DNA of 64,000 bases from Aldrovandia affinis. Lineage: Eukaryota > Chordata > Actinopteri > Notacanthiformes > Halosauridae. The stretch spans positions 1,860,001-1,924,000 of the forward strand of contig JAINUG010000176.1 in assembly GCA_029706075.1 (NCBI GenBank), read 5' to 3'. Made by a program: the position numbers and the translations under genes. Shown in pieces: positions 11,262-22,672 of this stretch. Position 1 is the stretch's first letter; each line of letters opens with the position of its first letter. The notes below the pieces were generated by a model. The model ran no database searches and was not told the origin of the DNA. It worked only from the letters and a program-made list of their open reading frames with translations.

Positions 11262-12455
11262 GGGCCCGTATTCACAAAGCATTTTATCTTACCACTAGGA
11301 GTATTTCTAAATCGCACTAAAACCTTTTAGTTAGGAGTCCCACCTTAAAACCTATTCACAAAGCTGCAAAGACAAACTCATACTAAGGAATTCCTAGAAT
11401 CTTCAAGCTAAGAGTGAGGGCGGGGTTGACGTCGTTGCTAAGGATGACATTGTTTCTCATGAACGAGCTTACTCAGAATGCCCACAGCGATTGGCTAATA
11501 TAGGGGATGGGTCTCTGCCCGCGATTTCAACCTAGAGAAATACAGTTTTTCTGTAGTATTTCAATTCCCCAAATCTCGATGCAGAGTTACAGCGAAGAGA
11601 TAGACAACCATGTATGTTTTGGTTTGCTTTGTTTTTCATACTAAATGCCTTTCTGGGAGGCAGGTTTTTAGAAATGCAACCGAATTAAATACAATTTAAA
11701 CATTAGCGATCTTTTATTTTTTTATTACATTAATTCAGGCATAAGACCACCCTAGTTAAATCGCCTAAGGCGTACTGAATCTAAAAATGTATTTTGTGAA
11801 ATTTTCGAATAAAGATTTAGTGAAATAACTTAAATTGAAAAACTGAAATTATCATTCATTCAATTCCTTGAGAATAGTTACTGGTAATTTTTGGTGGAAA
11901 CGCGCCTTTGGTCCCGTTATTTTATTTTTTTGCTGATCCGAAAAATGATCCGATGCACATGATATTATATTCTAATAAAGATTCTAAAATACAAATGTAG
12001 GCTACGTGTCACTTATTTAACATGAAACCAAGAATACTGACTAGTCAATTAGTTACATGTCTGCATCTCGTAAACAATCAGCAGGTATCTATATATAATA
12101 TATATAATATTATATATATAATACCCTCGGGATTGAGGCGGTACCTTTTTATGAGCTCTGTATCATTCAATATCTCCAGTGTTGACGCGTTTGTGACAAC
12201 GATTGCCGGCCGCAGCAGATTTTCGGATCGCCGTGAGTAGGTCTTTAGCGACTTAGAAGTCCTCTTGGCTGCTTTTAACTTCTCCTGGACTTAGGAGCTG
12301 TTTTTAGCTCTCAAACCCTTTGTGAAATACTCTTATCCCAAAAATGTAGGACTCCTAAATTTATGAGTGACACGCCCATTATTTTTCGGACTTGCTCCTA
12401 AATTGCGGAGTTAGGACCAACTTTTACCCTTAAAATGCTTTGTGAATACGGGCCC
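11262..12455. mobile_element. unassigned non-autonomous DNA transposon (GGGCCCGTATTCACAAAGC ends)
   Basis: The left end is GGGCCCGTATTCACAAAGCA and the right end (12431-12455) is its complement, a match of about 20 bases. Subterminal regions repeat TAGGAGT and CCTAA motifs in both orientations over about 150 bases at each side. The element is 1194 bp, has no open frame with transposase features, and interrupts Tc1 sequence that reads ...TTGATTTT before and TGAACTC after. No target duplication is clear. IS3EU/Spy elements (no duplication) or PIF-Harbinger/ISL2EU relatives are candidates; the superfamily is left open. Confidence 0.75.
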
Positions 12456-12718
12456 TGAACTCTTCTTAAGTTAAAACATTAGTATTTTGTTGTTTAAAAA
12501 TGAATATGAACTTTTCTTTGCATTATTTTTGTTATTTTAACCAGATGTCATTTTCTGCAAATAAATGCTCTAAATGATAATATTTTATTTGGGAGAAATG
12601 TTGTCAGTAGTTTATAGAATGAGTAAAAATGAACATTTTTGTTTTAAACACATACCTATAAATAGTAAAACCAGAGAAACTGATCATTTTGCAGTGGCCT
12701 CTTAATTTTTTCGAGAGC

Positions 12719-12806
12719 TGTATATATATATATATATATACATATACAGTATATATGTATATATACATATACAGTATAAATGTATATATATACAGTATAT
12801 ACAGTG
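12719..12806. repeat. TA/TATACAG compound simple repeat
   Basis: Runs of TA with interspersed ACAGTATA and GTATATATAC units, next to the right end of the preceding Tc1 element. Low complexity; the overlapping frames translate to alternating Tyr/Ile and are meaningless. Confidence 0.75.
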
Positions 12807-12974
12807 CAGTATTTAGGTAATGGTTGCACAGCATTGGCATTAAAGATCTGAAAATCATAATTCTCCTCCTTATGCCATTTCAGTACCAATGTAAATTATT
12901 GAGGACAAATTTCACACAAATCTGTTTGCTAGTTTTTATTTTAAAAGACAAGGGAAAATTGTTAGCATTACATA

Positions 12975-13861
12975 CAGTGAACACCATAATTCATTGGACA
13001 GTGACAATTTTTTTTTTTACATTTTGGTTCTGTACTCTAGCACTTTGAGATTGAAAGGATACAATGACAATGAGGTTGAAGTGCAGACTGTCAGCTTTAA
13101 TTTAGGTATTTTCATCCATATCGGATGAACCGTTTAGAAATTATAGAACCTTTTGCACATAGCCCCCATTTTCAGGCACCATAATTCATTGGACAGTTTA
13201 ACATAATGTAGAATAAAGTAATCATATTTAATATTTGGTCACATATCCTTTGCTTGAAGTCTGTGACGCATAGACATCACCAGACGCTGGGTATCTTCCC
13301 TGGTGATGCTCTGCCAGGCCTATACTGCAGCCATCTTCAGTTCCTATTTGTTTCGGGGACTTTTTGCCTTCAGTCTCCTCTTCAGCATGTAAAATGCACA
13401 TTCAATTGGATTCAGATCCAGTGATTGACTCAGCCAGTGAAGGATTTTCCACTTTTTGGCCGTCAAAACCCCCTTTGTTGCTCTAGCAGTATGTTTCGGG
13501 TCATTGTCTTGTTGCATGATGAAGTGCCGTCCAATGAGTTTGGGGGCATTTGGTTTTATCTGAGCAGATAAAATATTTCTGTAGACTTCAGAATTCATTG
13601 TTCTACTTCTGTCTGCGGTCACATCATCGATGAAGACAAGTGAGCCCGTTCCACTGGCAGCCATACAGGCCCAAGCCATAACACCCTCTCCACCATGTTT
13701 CACAGATGAGGTGGTATGCTTTGGATCATGGCATTTCCTTTTTTTCTCCACACTTTCCTCTTTCCATCACTCTGGTACATGATAATCTTTGTCTCATCTG
13801 TCCACAAGACTTTGTTCCAGAACTCTTGGGGCTCTTTTAGGTGCTTTTTAGCAAATAGCCA
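12975..13861 (-). mobile_element. truncated Tc1-like transposon with IR/DR-type end
   Basis: The retained terminus (12975 onward) begins CAGTGAACACCATAATTCAT next to a TA. The 20-base segment CACCATAATTCATTGGACAG occurs at 12982-13001 and again, in direct orientation, at 13177-13196. That is the outer/inner direct-repeat arrangement seen in several fish Tc1 elements, in which each end carries two transposase sites. The transposase reads on the minus strand. The other end is missing: sequence stops at about 13861, where the L2 element begins. Confidence 0.88.
13344..13859 (-). pseudogene. Tc1-type transposase C-terminal part
   Basis: The minus-strand frame 13751-13344 (135 codons), with upstream remains to 13859. 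It carries WNKVLWTDETKI (first catalytic Asp), HGGEGVMAWACM (the glycine-rich box), QQDNDPKHTAR (second Asp) and SLDLNPIE (third residue, Glu). The spacing from the second Asp to the Glu is 34 residues, the DD34E signature of Tc1. A frame change lies near 13745. The DNA-binding N-terminus is absent because the element is cut at 13861. All three catalytic residues survive but the protein is incomplete. Confidence 0.9.
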
Positions 13862-16796
13862 CCCCTGTGGCTCTCTCCGCTGCCTACACCTTCTCCCACA
13901 CTCCACGACCCACAAGTAGAGGTGGAGGGACAGGTATACTGATCTCCCCCTTGTGGAGATTTGGTATTGTTCCTCTTCCTCACTTCTCACCCTCCTCCTT
14001 TGAATTTCATGCTGTCACTGTCACTGTTCCATGTAAACTGCACATCATTGTTCTTTACCGCCCTCCAGGTCCACTGGGGAGTTTCCTAGATGAGATGGAT
14101 GCCCTACTCAGCGCTTTCCCTGAGGATGGCACCCCGTCTTACTCCTCGGTGACTTCAACCTGCCGCTGGAGACCTCTCAGGCCTCTGCATTCCTCCCCCT
14201 GCTTCAGTCCTTCGACTTCACCCTAGCTGAATCCCCATCCACCCACAAGGCCGGTAACCAACTGGACCTGATCTTCACTAGGAACTGCGCATTACCCAAC
14301 ATTACGGTATCTCCCCTACATGTGTCTGACCATTGCTTTCTGTCTTTCTCTCTCCCCCTCCCCTCTGTGCCTAAACCATCCTCACCCACCTGCTCCCACT
14401 GTCCTTGTCCGTCGCAACCTCCGCTCTCTCTCCCCCGCTGCCCTGTCGGCTACTGTTCTATCTTCCCTTCCCCCTACTGATGCCTTCTCTCAGCTACCTG
14501 CTGAGGAAGCATCGTCCACCCTACTTTCCTCTCTCTCCTCCTCCTTTGACTCACACTGTCCTCTATCCACTAAACCTGCACGCCCTGGCTAACCGACTTC
14601 ATTCAGGCTTACAGACTGAAACTGCGAGCGGCAGAAAGGAAATGGAGAAAATCCAAATCCCCTGTAGCTCTGACTGATTTCCACACACTCCTGGCTTCCT
14701 TCTCCTCTAACCTCTCCTCTGCTAAGTCTGCATTTTTCCTTTCCAAAATTCAATCTTCAGTTTCTAACCCTCGTAAACTCTACTCTACGTTTTCCTCTCT
14801 CCTCGCCCCTCCTCCTCCCCCACCCCCTCCTCTCTAACTGCGGATTACTTCGCATCCTTCTTTCACGAGAAGGTTGATGTCATTCGCAACTCCTTCCCCC
14901 CAACCTCTCCCTCACCCATCTTGCTACCTAAACCTCACCCCTCTGTCCTCCTTCTCGCCCCTCCCTGACTCAGACGTCCTTCAACTTGTCCTCTCCCACC
15001 GTCCCACCACCTGCCCACTCTTGATCCCATTCCTTCCCCCCTCTTCCAGTCCATTGCTATGGACATTCTCCCCTTTGTCTCCAATGTCATTAACTCCTCT
15101 TTCCTCTGGCTCTGTCCCCTCCTCTCTCAAATGTGCTCATGTTGTCCCCCTCCTCAAAAAACCCTCTCTGAATCCTGCTGTTATTTCAAACTACCGACCT
15201 GTCTCTCTCCTCCTATTCCTTTCCAAAACATTAGAGCGGGCTGTCGATAACCAACTGTCTGCTCATCTCTTACAAAACGACCTGCTTGATCCCAACCAAT
15301 CTGGGTTCAGAGCAGGCCACTCCACAGAGATTGCTCTCCTTGCTGTCACTGAGGCTCTTCATGGGGCTAAGTCCCAATCTCTTAGCTCCGCCCTCCTCCT
15401 CCTCTACCTATCGGCGGCATTCGACACCGTGGACCACCGGATCCTGCTCTCATCTCTCGTCGAGATGGGAATCTCTGGATCTGCGTTGACATGGTTCGAG
15501 TCCTACCTGGCTGACCGGTCCTACCAGGTGGCCTGGAGAGGATCCCTCTCCTCTCCCCACACCCTCTCTACCGGAGTCCCACAGGGCTCGGTGCTAGGCC
15601 CCATCCTATTTTCTATACACCAAGTCACATAGCTCTGTTATTTCTGCTCATGGTTTTTCCTATCACTGTAATGCCGATGACACTCAACTGTTTCTCTCCT
15701 TCTCTCCATCCGATACCCAGGTCCCGGCACGGATCTCTGCATGCCTGGCTGACATCTCCGCATGGATGTCCACCCACCACCTGAAGCTGAACCTGGGGAA
15801 GACAGAGCTGCTCTTCCTCCCAGCGAAGGGCTCCCCGATGATTGATGCGTCAATCACCGTGGAAGGCTCCATAGTGTCTCCGTCCCAGTCTGCCAGGAGT
15901 TTTGGGGTAACCCTGGACAACCAGCTGTGCTTCTCGAGCCATATTGCAGCGATCACTCGGACCTGCCGTTTCTCCCTCCACAACATCCAGAGGATCCGAC
16001 CGTTCCTCACCCAAGAGGCCACTCAACTTCTGGTCCAGGCCCTGGTGATCTCACGTCTGGACTACTGCAATTCCTTGCTGGCAGACCTTCCGGCCTGCAC
16101 CATCAAGTCACTGCAACTAGTCCAGAACGCTGCCGCTCGTCTGGTGTTCAACCAGCCAAAGTTCAACCACGTCACCCCTCTACTCTCCTCTCTGCACTGG
16201 CTCCCCATCGCAGCATGCATCAGATTCAAGTCACTAGTGCTTGCTTTTCAAGCGGCCAGAGGTACTGCTCCCCCATACCTCCAGTCACTCATCACTCCCT
16301 ACACTCCTCCCCTTCCCTCCGGGCGCCTGGTAAACTGCTGTCCCTTCCCTCCGGGTGCTGGGTCTCGCGGTCTCTTCTCTGTCCTGATCCCTCGCTGGTG
16401 GAACGACCTTCCGCAATCGGTCAAGACTGCCGAATCACTTGCGATCTTCCGCAAGAGACTCAAAACCCACCTTTTCAGACTCCACTACCACTGAATTGTA
16501 CTGATGATTAATCTAGTCAATTGTCATCACCACTGCCTACTTGTTCAATACTTCTTGTATGTATCCCTGCTTACTACTCATTTGAAAAATAAATAAATAA
16601 TAATTACTAACCTTTTCCTTCCCAGTGTTACAGGTATGGTATGCAGCTGCCTACGACGATGTCGATCACTGTATTACTGCACTGATCTCTTGCGCGAACT
16701 ATGATTGTTCCTACCATGTATTAATGCACATCTTGTAAGTCACTCTGAATAAGAGTGTCTGCTAAATGCTTAAAATGTCAAATGTAATTTTACATT
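13862..16796 (+). mobile_element. L2-clade LINE, nearly full ORF2
   Basis: It runs from the endonuclease region through the reverse transcriptase to the 3' tail. The tail (16731-16795) has CTTGTAAGTCACTCTGAATA, then GTGTCTGCTAAATGCTTAAA and ATGTCAAATGTAA, the stem-loop-plus-short-repeat tail of L2/UnaL2-type LINEs. The 5' part, including any ORF1, is absent, as is common for LINE copies. The element lies between two different, incomplete Tc1 copies, so its integration or a later deletion removed sequence on one or both sides. Other copies: 1-548 and 19332-22672, both minus. Confidence 0.92.
13867..16494 (+). pseudogene. L2 ORF2 (endonuclease and reverse transcriptase), broken
   Basis: Endonuclease remains lie at 13867-14340 (GTGILISPLWRF, IIVLYRPPGPLG, NQLDLIFTRN, SDHCFLSF). 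The reverse transcriptase starts at about 15120: SNYRPVSLL, DPNQSGFRAGHSTE, SAAFDTVDH, GVPQGSVLGPILF. The C-terminal domain (15766-16494) ends with IPRWWNDLPQSVK and FRKRLKTHLF. Frames change near 14150, 14600-14850 and 15625. The polymerase box that should read YADD reads HCNADDTQ at about 15664-15687, a Tyr-to-Asn change next to the catalytic aspartates. With stops and frameshifts this copy cannot supply a working enzyme. Confidence 0.9.
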
Positions 16797-17478
16797 TTTT
16801 TTCCTGCCTTAGCCATTATAACAGCAAGTAGTCGCCTTCTGTAGTGTCGTACAAGGTTATGGAACTTCTTGGGGGATCCACCATTCCTCCATGCAGAATT
16901 GTTCTAGTTCCTTCAGATTCTTAGGTTGACAGTTGTGGACAGATTTTTGAGTTCAAACCACAAATGTTCAATTGTATTCAGCTCTGGAGACTGAGATGAC
17001 CACGCCAGGATATTGATTTTGTGCTCTGTCTACCATTTCTTAGTTACTTTGGACGTATGTTTGGGATCGTTGTCTTTTTTTAACCAAGGTTTATTTTTTA
17101 GTTTTTTCCATTATATTTACAGAAACTTGCATACATTATTACAAGGTTTTCAGAACAGTTTCCCCAATCCCCCCCAGCAGACCTGCAGATATCTAAAAAA
17201 AAGTGGGATTATGGCAAGCTGAATTTTTCAGTCGGCTGAGTGAAGGAACCAAAAATGTCGTCAGTATACAGGTCCCTCAGAGAAACAAGACCCCTTTCCC
17301 TCCAGAAAGTAAAGGCTCTATCTGACAGTGAGGGGGGAAATAAGTGGTTGCTATCTATAGGGGCCAAAGTAGAAAGGGTCTTAAGGTCAAAGGTCTGTCT
17401 GAATTGCTTCCAAATTTGAACAGATTCACAAATGATAATATTGGTTGTAAATTTTGAAATGGATCCAGGTAGTGGGAG

Positions 17479-19331
17479 CTAGGAACAGAGAAGAGCTTTA
17501 AGGGAAACTGTAGAACTGGAGGTCTCTAAGGCCAGCCAGGAGGGTGTTTCACGGTTGTCAATTGGAGATTGCCAAAAGGACATGTTCCTTATGTTAGCTG
17601 ACCAGGAATAATATTGGAAGTTAGGTAGTGCCATTCCCCCTATATCCCAAGGTTTTTGGAGGACAGTCTTACATATTCTAGGAGTTTTTTTATTCCAAAT
17701 AAATGATGGTATCAATTTATCCAGAGAGGTGAAGAAGGATTTATTTTCACGGAGTTGATACAACCTGCTAGAGTAAGAGGCAAAATTGACCAGCAGTTAA
17801 GGTCTTGCTTTGTGCGGTCCAGTAGAGGGAGAAAATTACTTTTAAAGAGATCCTTGAATTTACACGTCACCGAGATACCCAAGTAAGTGAACTTATTTGA
17901 GGATACTTTAAAAGGCAAAGAGCTAAAGGAACATTGAGCTGCAGGAGAATTCATTGGAAATAATTCACTCTTGTGTAGATTGAACCTGTAGCCTGAAAGT
18001 TTCCCAAAATCTTTAAGCAAATTCCACACAATGGGGAGGCATGACAGAGGGTCCGAAACATACAAAAGCAAATCGTCTACTAAAGGGAGACTCTGTGTTC
18101 CTGATCTCGAATGACTTTTTGGATACATTGATCACTTCACAGAGCAATGGCTAGGGGTTCAATGGCAATAGCAAATAAAAGGGGTGAAAGTGGGCAGCCC
18201 TGTCCCGTGCTTCGCTGTAGATGAACTGGTGGAGAGATTGTGTTATTGTTGCGAATTGAAGCCTTGGGAGATGAGTATAGGACTTTAATCCATGAGATAA
18301 AATTATCGCCAAAGCCAATTTTGCAGTGTGTAGAAAAGGTAGTCCCACTCAATGCAGTCAAACGCCTTTTCGGCGTCGAATGACACCACCACCTCTGGGG
18401 TTTGAAACGGTGGAGAGGAGTATAATATGTTGAAAAGGCAATGAAGATTTAAAATTGTCTGTGCTTAATTAACCCAGTTTGGTCGGAGGAAATGACTAAT
18501 TTTCGCTAGTATTTTATCATCCACATTGAGAAGCGAGATTAGGCGATAGGAGCCACATTCCAGGGGATCCTTATCCTTTTTTAGCAAAACTGAAATGGAA
18601 GCTTGGCATAGGGTGGGGGGTAGGGAGAGTGTGGAAAAAGATTCATTAAACATATCTAAACAACTAGGAGAGGGGATAGGGGCTCCAGAAATGTCTTAAA
18701 AATTCAGTAGGGAACCCATCAGGTCCAGGAGATTTCCCACTTTGCATGGATTTAATGGCTTGTTTGCACTCATCGGATGACAATTGCCACTTTTGGCTTT
18801 CACCTCTGAATTTACAGAGGAAGTCCCGAAATTATTTAAAAAATTGTCCATTAGAGATAGGATACCAAGTGACTCAGAGCTATAAAGCTTTGAGTAGAAA
18901 TGATGGAAGGTGCTGTTTATTTCGTCATAATTAGAGGTAATGGTGCCAGATGGTGTTAGAATCTCTGAAATTGCTTGGCGAGCTGTTGCCTGGCGGAGTT
19001 GGTGCGCAAAGGTTTTACTGACCTTTTCCCCATATTCGTATGAAATGTGACACGATTTTAGGAAAAGCCTCTCGGCTTGATTTGTTGTCAGAATTTGGAA
19101 TTCAGTCTGCAATGAAATACCTTTTTTACATAGGCCGAGAGATGGAGAATTTGCATAGGTTCTGTCCAGATCCAGGATGAGGTTTATTAAGGTATTGATC
19201 CGGTTCAATTTGCATTTCCTATCCTGCGAAGTACAAGCAATGATCTGGCCCCTGAGATATACCTTTAGAGCCTCCCATATGGTGGAGGGGGACATCCCAG
19301 GGGTCCAATTCATTTCTAGGAAAAAAGTTAT
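17479..19331 (-). pseudogene. L1 ORF2 reverse transcriptase, broken
   Basis: Read downward from 19331: [20 protein letters not shown] and RGQIIACTS (the linker after the endonuclease), then RT blocks SISVLLKKDKDPLECGSYR and LISLLNVDDKILAK (about 18600-18500), TGQGCPLSPLLFAIAIEPLA (about 18200) and VDDLLLYVSDP (about 18070). The C-terminal block has WNKKTPRICKTVLQKPWDI and GGMALPNFQYYSWSANI. The catalytic box reads LVDD where L1 has (F/Y)ADD. At least four frame changes are needed to follow the protein. The endonuclease is missing because the L2 insertion and associated loss lie directly upstream. Confidence 0.9.
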
Positions 19332-19357
19332 TTACATTTACATTACATTACATTACC

Positions 19358-20763
19358 AAGGACCTGGACATCATCCCCTCCGTCTGCAACTGGATCCTTG
19401 ACTTCCTGACCAACAGACCCCAGTCTGTTAGGATAGGCAACCTCTCCTCCTCCACCCTAACCCTGAACACCGGCGTTCCACAAGGCTGCGTGCTGAGCCC
19501 CCTTCTCTACTCCCTCTTCACCTACGACTGCACTCCTATGCATGATACTAACACCATCATCAAGTTTGCAGACGACACAACGGTGGTGGGCCTCATCAAA
19601 AACAACGATGAGACGGCCTACAGGGAGGAGATCCAGCACCTGGCGGCGTGGTGCGCCGACAACAACCTGGCACTGAACACCAAGAAGACCAAGGAGCTCA
19701 TCGTGGACTTCAGGAAGACTAGGGCTGTCGCTCACGCCCCGTCCACATCAATGGGGCGGAGGTTGAACGTGTCTCCAGCTTCAAATTCCTGGGTGTCCAC
19801 ATCTCCGAGGACCTCTCCTGGACCTTCAACACCTCATCACTGGTCAAGAAGGCTCACCAGCGTCTCTTCTTTCTGAGGAGACTGAGGAAAGCCCACCTAT
19901 CTCCTCAGATCCTGGTGAACTTCTACCGGTGTGCCATTGAAAGCATCCTCACCAACTCCATCATGGCCTGGTATGGCAACTGCACTGCCTCTGACCGGAA
20001 GACACTGCAGAGGGTGGTGAAAACTGCCCAACGCATCACTGGCTCATCTCTCCCTGCCATCAAGTCCATCCACGACAGACGGTGCCTGAGGAAGGCTCAG
20101 AGCATCATCAGAGACTCCTCTCACCCTAACCACGGACTGTTTGCCCTCCTCCCCTCTGGGAGGCGCTACAGGAATCTTCGTTCCAAGTCCAGCAGACTCA
20201 GGAACAGCTTCTTCCCCTCCGCTGTCATCTCCTGAACTCCTCATCGCCTCCTCACCCCCTCCAGTGACTGCCCCTCTCCACCTCCCCGTAGTATCCTGAC
20301 CTAGACTCTGGATCACTCCGGATACTCTGTCTCTGGATACTATGGTTTACTCTTCATGTAGTAACTCTGTTCACTGACTCTGGATACCCCCCTGACTACC
20401 CGCACTAGCTCTGTCATACCTTCATTCTGCACATACCCATGTACAATATTGTAATATAGTCCTTGTATAATTCTCTATAATTTTGCTGTACTACCTATAC
20501 ATATATTTATATATTTATACTCACCTGTACTTATCTATACATAACTGCACTAGTCTGTATATAAATTATAGCAACCTAACTACCTTTATAGTATTTATTC
20601 AATACTGTGCCTGTTAGCATTATAACTTCTGCTATAGTACTGTATTGTAGCACTTACTGTCATGTTTGCACTCTGGTTAGATACTAAACTTCTTTTCGCT
20701 GTACTGTACCTGTACTGTACAATGACAATAAATTTGAATCTAATCTAATCTAATCTAATCTAA
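19358..20763 (+). mobile_element. Rex1 LINE, 5'-truncated, inside the L2 tail
   Basis: The reverse transcriptase motifs and the terminal AATCT-type repeats (AATCTAATCT units at 20736-20762) are the features I know for the fish Rex1/Babar LINE. It starts within the polymerase domain, so it is strongly 5'-truncated. It sits between two parts of the L2 3' tail. ATTACATT-like sequence lies on both sides, but the tail is itself repetitive, so the target duplication cannot be set exactly. It is the innermost and hence youngest member of the nest. Confidence 0.88.
19370..20235 (+). pseudogene. Rex1 reverse transcriptase, C-terminal part
   Basis: From the left: [20 protein letters not shown]-like thumb/palm sequence, then [20 protein letters not shown] and [13 protein letters not shown] with the FADD catalytic box intact, then [18 protein letters not shown] frameshift near 19735-19750 interrupts it. 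The 3' part reopens at 19915 and ends at a stop at 20233-20235 (NFYRCAIESILTNSIMAWYG, then NCTASDRKTLQRVVKTAQRI). The domain after the break is otherwise open for 106 codons. Long open stretches and an intact catalytic box suggest a recent insertion, although truncation makes it non-autonomous. Confidence 0.9.
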
Positions 20764-20984
20764 TTACATTTTAAGAATTTAGCAGACGCTCTTATCCAGA
20801 GCGACTTACAAGATGTGCATAAATACATGGTAGGAACAATCATAGTTCGCGCAAGAGATCAGTGCAGTAATACAGCATTAGACATCATTGCAGGCAGCTG
20901 CATACCATACCTGTAACACTGGGAAGGAAAAGGTTAGTACATTATTTTTTATTTGTTTAATGGAGTAAGCAGGGGTATATAGTG

Positions 20985-22656
20985 TTAAGCAAGTAGGCAG
21001 TGGTGATGACAATTAGCTAGATGTACAGAATTCAGTGGTAGTGGAGTATAAAAAGGTGGGTTTTGAGTGATTCCGCGGTCCTGACCGATTGCGGAAGGTC
21101 GTTCCACCAGCGAGGGGTCAGGACAGAGAAGAGACGAGACTGAGAGGAGTGGCTGCCAGGCGCCCGGAGGGATGGGGCAGTCAGTTTGCCAGAGGAGGTG
21201 GAGCGGAAGGGTCTGGCTGGGGTGTAGGGTGTGATAAGTGGCTGGAGGTATGGGGGAGCAGTACCTATAGCCACTTGAAAAGCAAGAACCAGTGATTTGA
21301 ATCTGATGCGTGCTGCGATGGGGAGCCAGTGCAGAGAGGAAAGTAGAGGGGTGACGTGGGTGAACTTCGGCTGGTTGAACACCAGACGAGCGGCAGCATT
21401 CTGGACCAGTTGCAGTGGCTTGATGGCACAGGCTGGTAGGTCTGCCAGCAAGGAATTGCAGTAGTCCAGATGTGAGATCACCAGGGCCTGGACCAGGAGT
21501 TGTGTGGCCTCTTGGGTGAGGAACGGTCGGATCCTCCAGATGTTGTGGAGGGAGAATCGGCAGGTCCGAGTGATCGCTGCAATGTGGCCTGAGAAGCACA
21601 GCTGGTTGTCCAGGGTCACTCCAAGACGCCTGGCAGACTGGGACAGAGACACTATGGAGCCTTCCACAATGCATCAATCATCGGAGAGCCCTTCGCTGGG
21701 AGGAAGAGCAGCTCTGTCTTCCCCAGGTTCAGCTTCAGGTGGTGGGTGGACATCCATGCGGAGATGTCAGCCAGGCATGCAGAGATCTGTGCCGGGACCT
21801 GGGTCTCAGATGGAGAGAAGTAGAGAAAGAATTGAGTGTCATCGGCATAACAGTGATAGGAAAAACCGTGAGCAGAGATAACAGAACCAAGTGCATTAGT
21901 GTACAGGGAGAATAGGATGGGGCCTAGCACCGAGCCCTGTGGGACTCCGGTAGAGAGGGTGTTGGGAGAGGAGAGGGATCCTCTCCAGGCCACCTGGTAG
22001 GACCGTTCAGCCAGGTAGGACTTGAATCCTGTCAATGCAGATCCAGAGATTCCCATCTCGACAAGAGGATCTGGCGGTCCACGGTGTCGAATGCAGCTGA
22101 CAGGTTGAGGAGGAGAAGGACGGAGCTAAGGAATTGGGACTTAGCCACGTGACTGCAAGAGAGCAGTCTCTGTGGAGTGGCCTGCCTTGAACCCAGATTG
22201 GTTAGGATCAAGCAGGTCATTCTGTAGGAGATGAGCAGACAGTTGGTTATAGACAGCCCGCTCTAGTGTTTTGGAGAGGAATGGGAGGAGAGAGACAGGT
22301 CGGTAGTTAGAAAGGACAGCAGGATTCAGAGGGGGTTTTTTGAGGAGGGAGACAACATGCTTGCTTTTGAGGGGAGAGGGGACAGAGCCAGAGGAAAGAG
22401 AGGGGTTAATAACATTGGAGACAAAGGGGAGGATGTCCATAGCAATGGACTGGAAGAGGGGGGAAGGAATGGGATCGAGAAGGCAGGTGGTAGGACGGTG
22501 GGAGTGAACAAGTTGAAGGGAAGGGCGAGAAGGAGGACAGAGGGGTGAGAGGCTTAGGTAGCGAGATGGGTGAGGGGGAATTAGGTGAGGGAGAGGATGG
22601 GGGGAAGGAGTTATGAATGTCATCAACCTTCTCGTGAAAGAAGGATGCAAAGTCAT
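20985..22656 (-). pseudogene. L2 ORF2, broken (inside the nested L2)
   Basis: The minus-strand order from 22656 is: SNYRPVSLLPFLSKTLERAV, DPNQSGFKAGHSTETALL, NLSAAFDTVDRQILLS, GVPQGSVLGPILFSLYTNAL, YHCYADDTQFFLYFSPS, LNLGKTELLFLPAKGSPM, and the C-terminal domain to about 21032. The YADD box is intact here, unlike in the copy at 13862. Frame changes occur near 22140, 22040 and 21660. The endonuclease is absent because the element is 5'-truncated. Confidence 0.9.
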
Positions 22657-22672
22657 CCGCGGTTAGACAATA

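Larger units (their letters stand above)
9970..12722 (+). mobile_element. Tc1-like transposon (ACAGCTCTGG family), heavily interrupted
   Basis: The left end reads ACAGCTCTGGAAAAAATTAA. The right end (12700-12720) is its complement with a few changes, and TA flanks both. Between them the element's own sequence is visible at 9970-10260, 11081-11261 and 12456-12720. The middle is replaced by a truncated Tc1 of another family (10431-11080) and by a 1.19-kb TIR element (11262-12455). The retained 3' half of the transposase reading includes GCATGCCAAGACG-type sequence and is not open. The ends show this was once one element. Confidence 0.85.
19332..22672 (-). mobile_element. L2-clade LINE, split by Rex1
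   Basis: Minus-strand copy of the same L2 family as 13862-16796. Its 3' tail is at the left: TTACATTTACATTACATTAC at 19333-19357, then, after the Rex1 insertion, the conserved AGCAGACGCTCTTATCCAGA part at 20778-20797. Coding sequence extends to about 22660. The 5' end is truncated near 22672, at the position corresponding to about 14835 in the other copy. It interrupts L1 ORF2, so it is younger than that L1. Confidence 0.88.

Noticed and set aside
12604-12889. Tyr/Ile-rich frames on the minus strand
   Set aside because: Translation of TA/TATACAG simple sequence.
15927-16511. 194-codon plus-strand frame
   Set aside because: Shadow of the L2 reverse transcriptase C-terminus in another frame; the same shadow occurs in the minus-strand L2 copy at 20985-21677.
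22357-22548. Gly/Glu/Arg-rich plus-strand frame
   Set aside because: Antisense of the L2 ORF2 pyrimidine-rich region.
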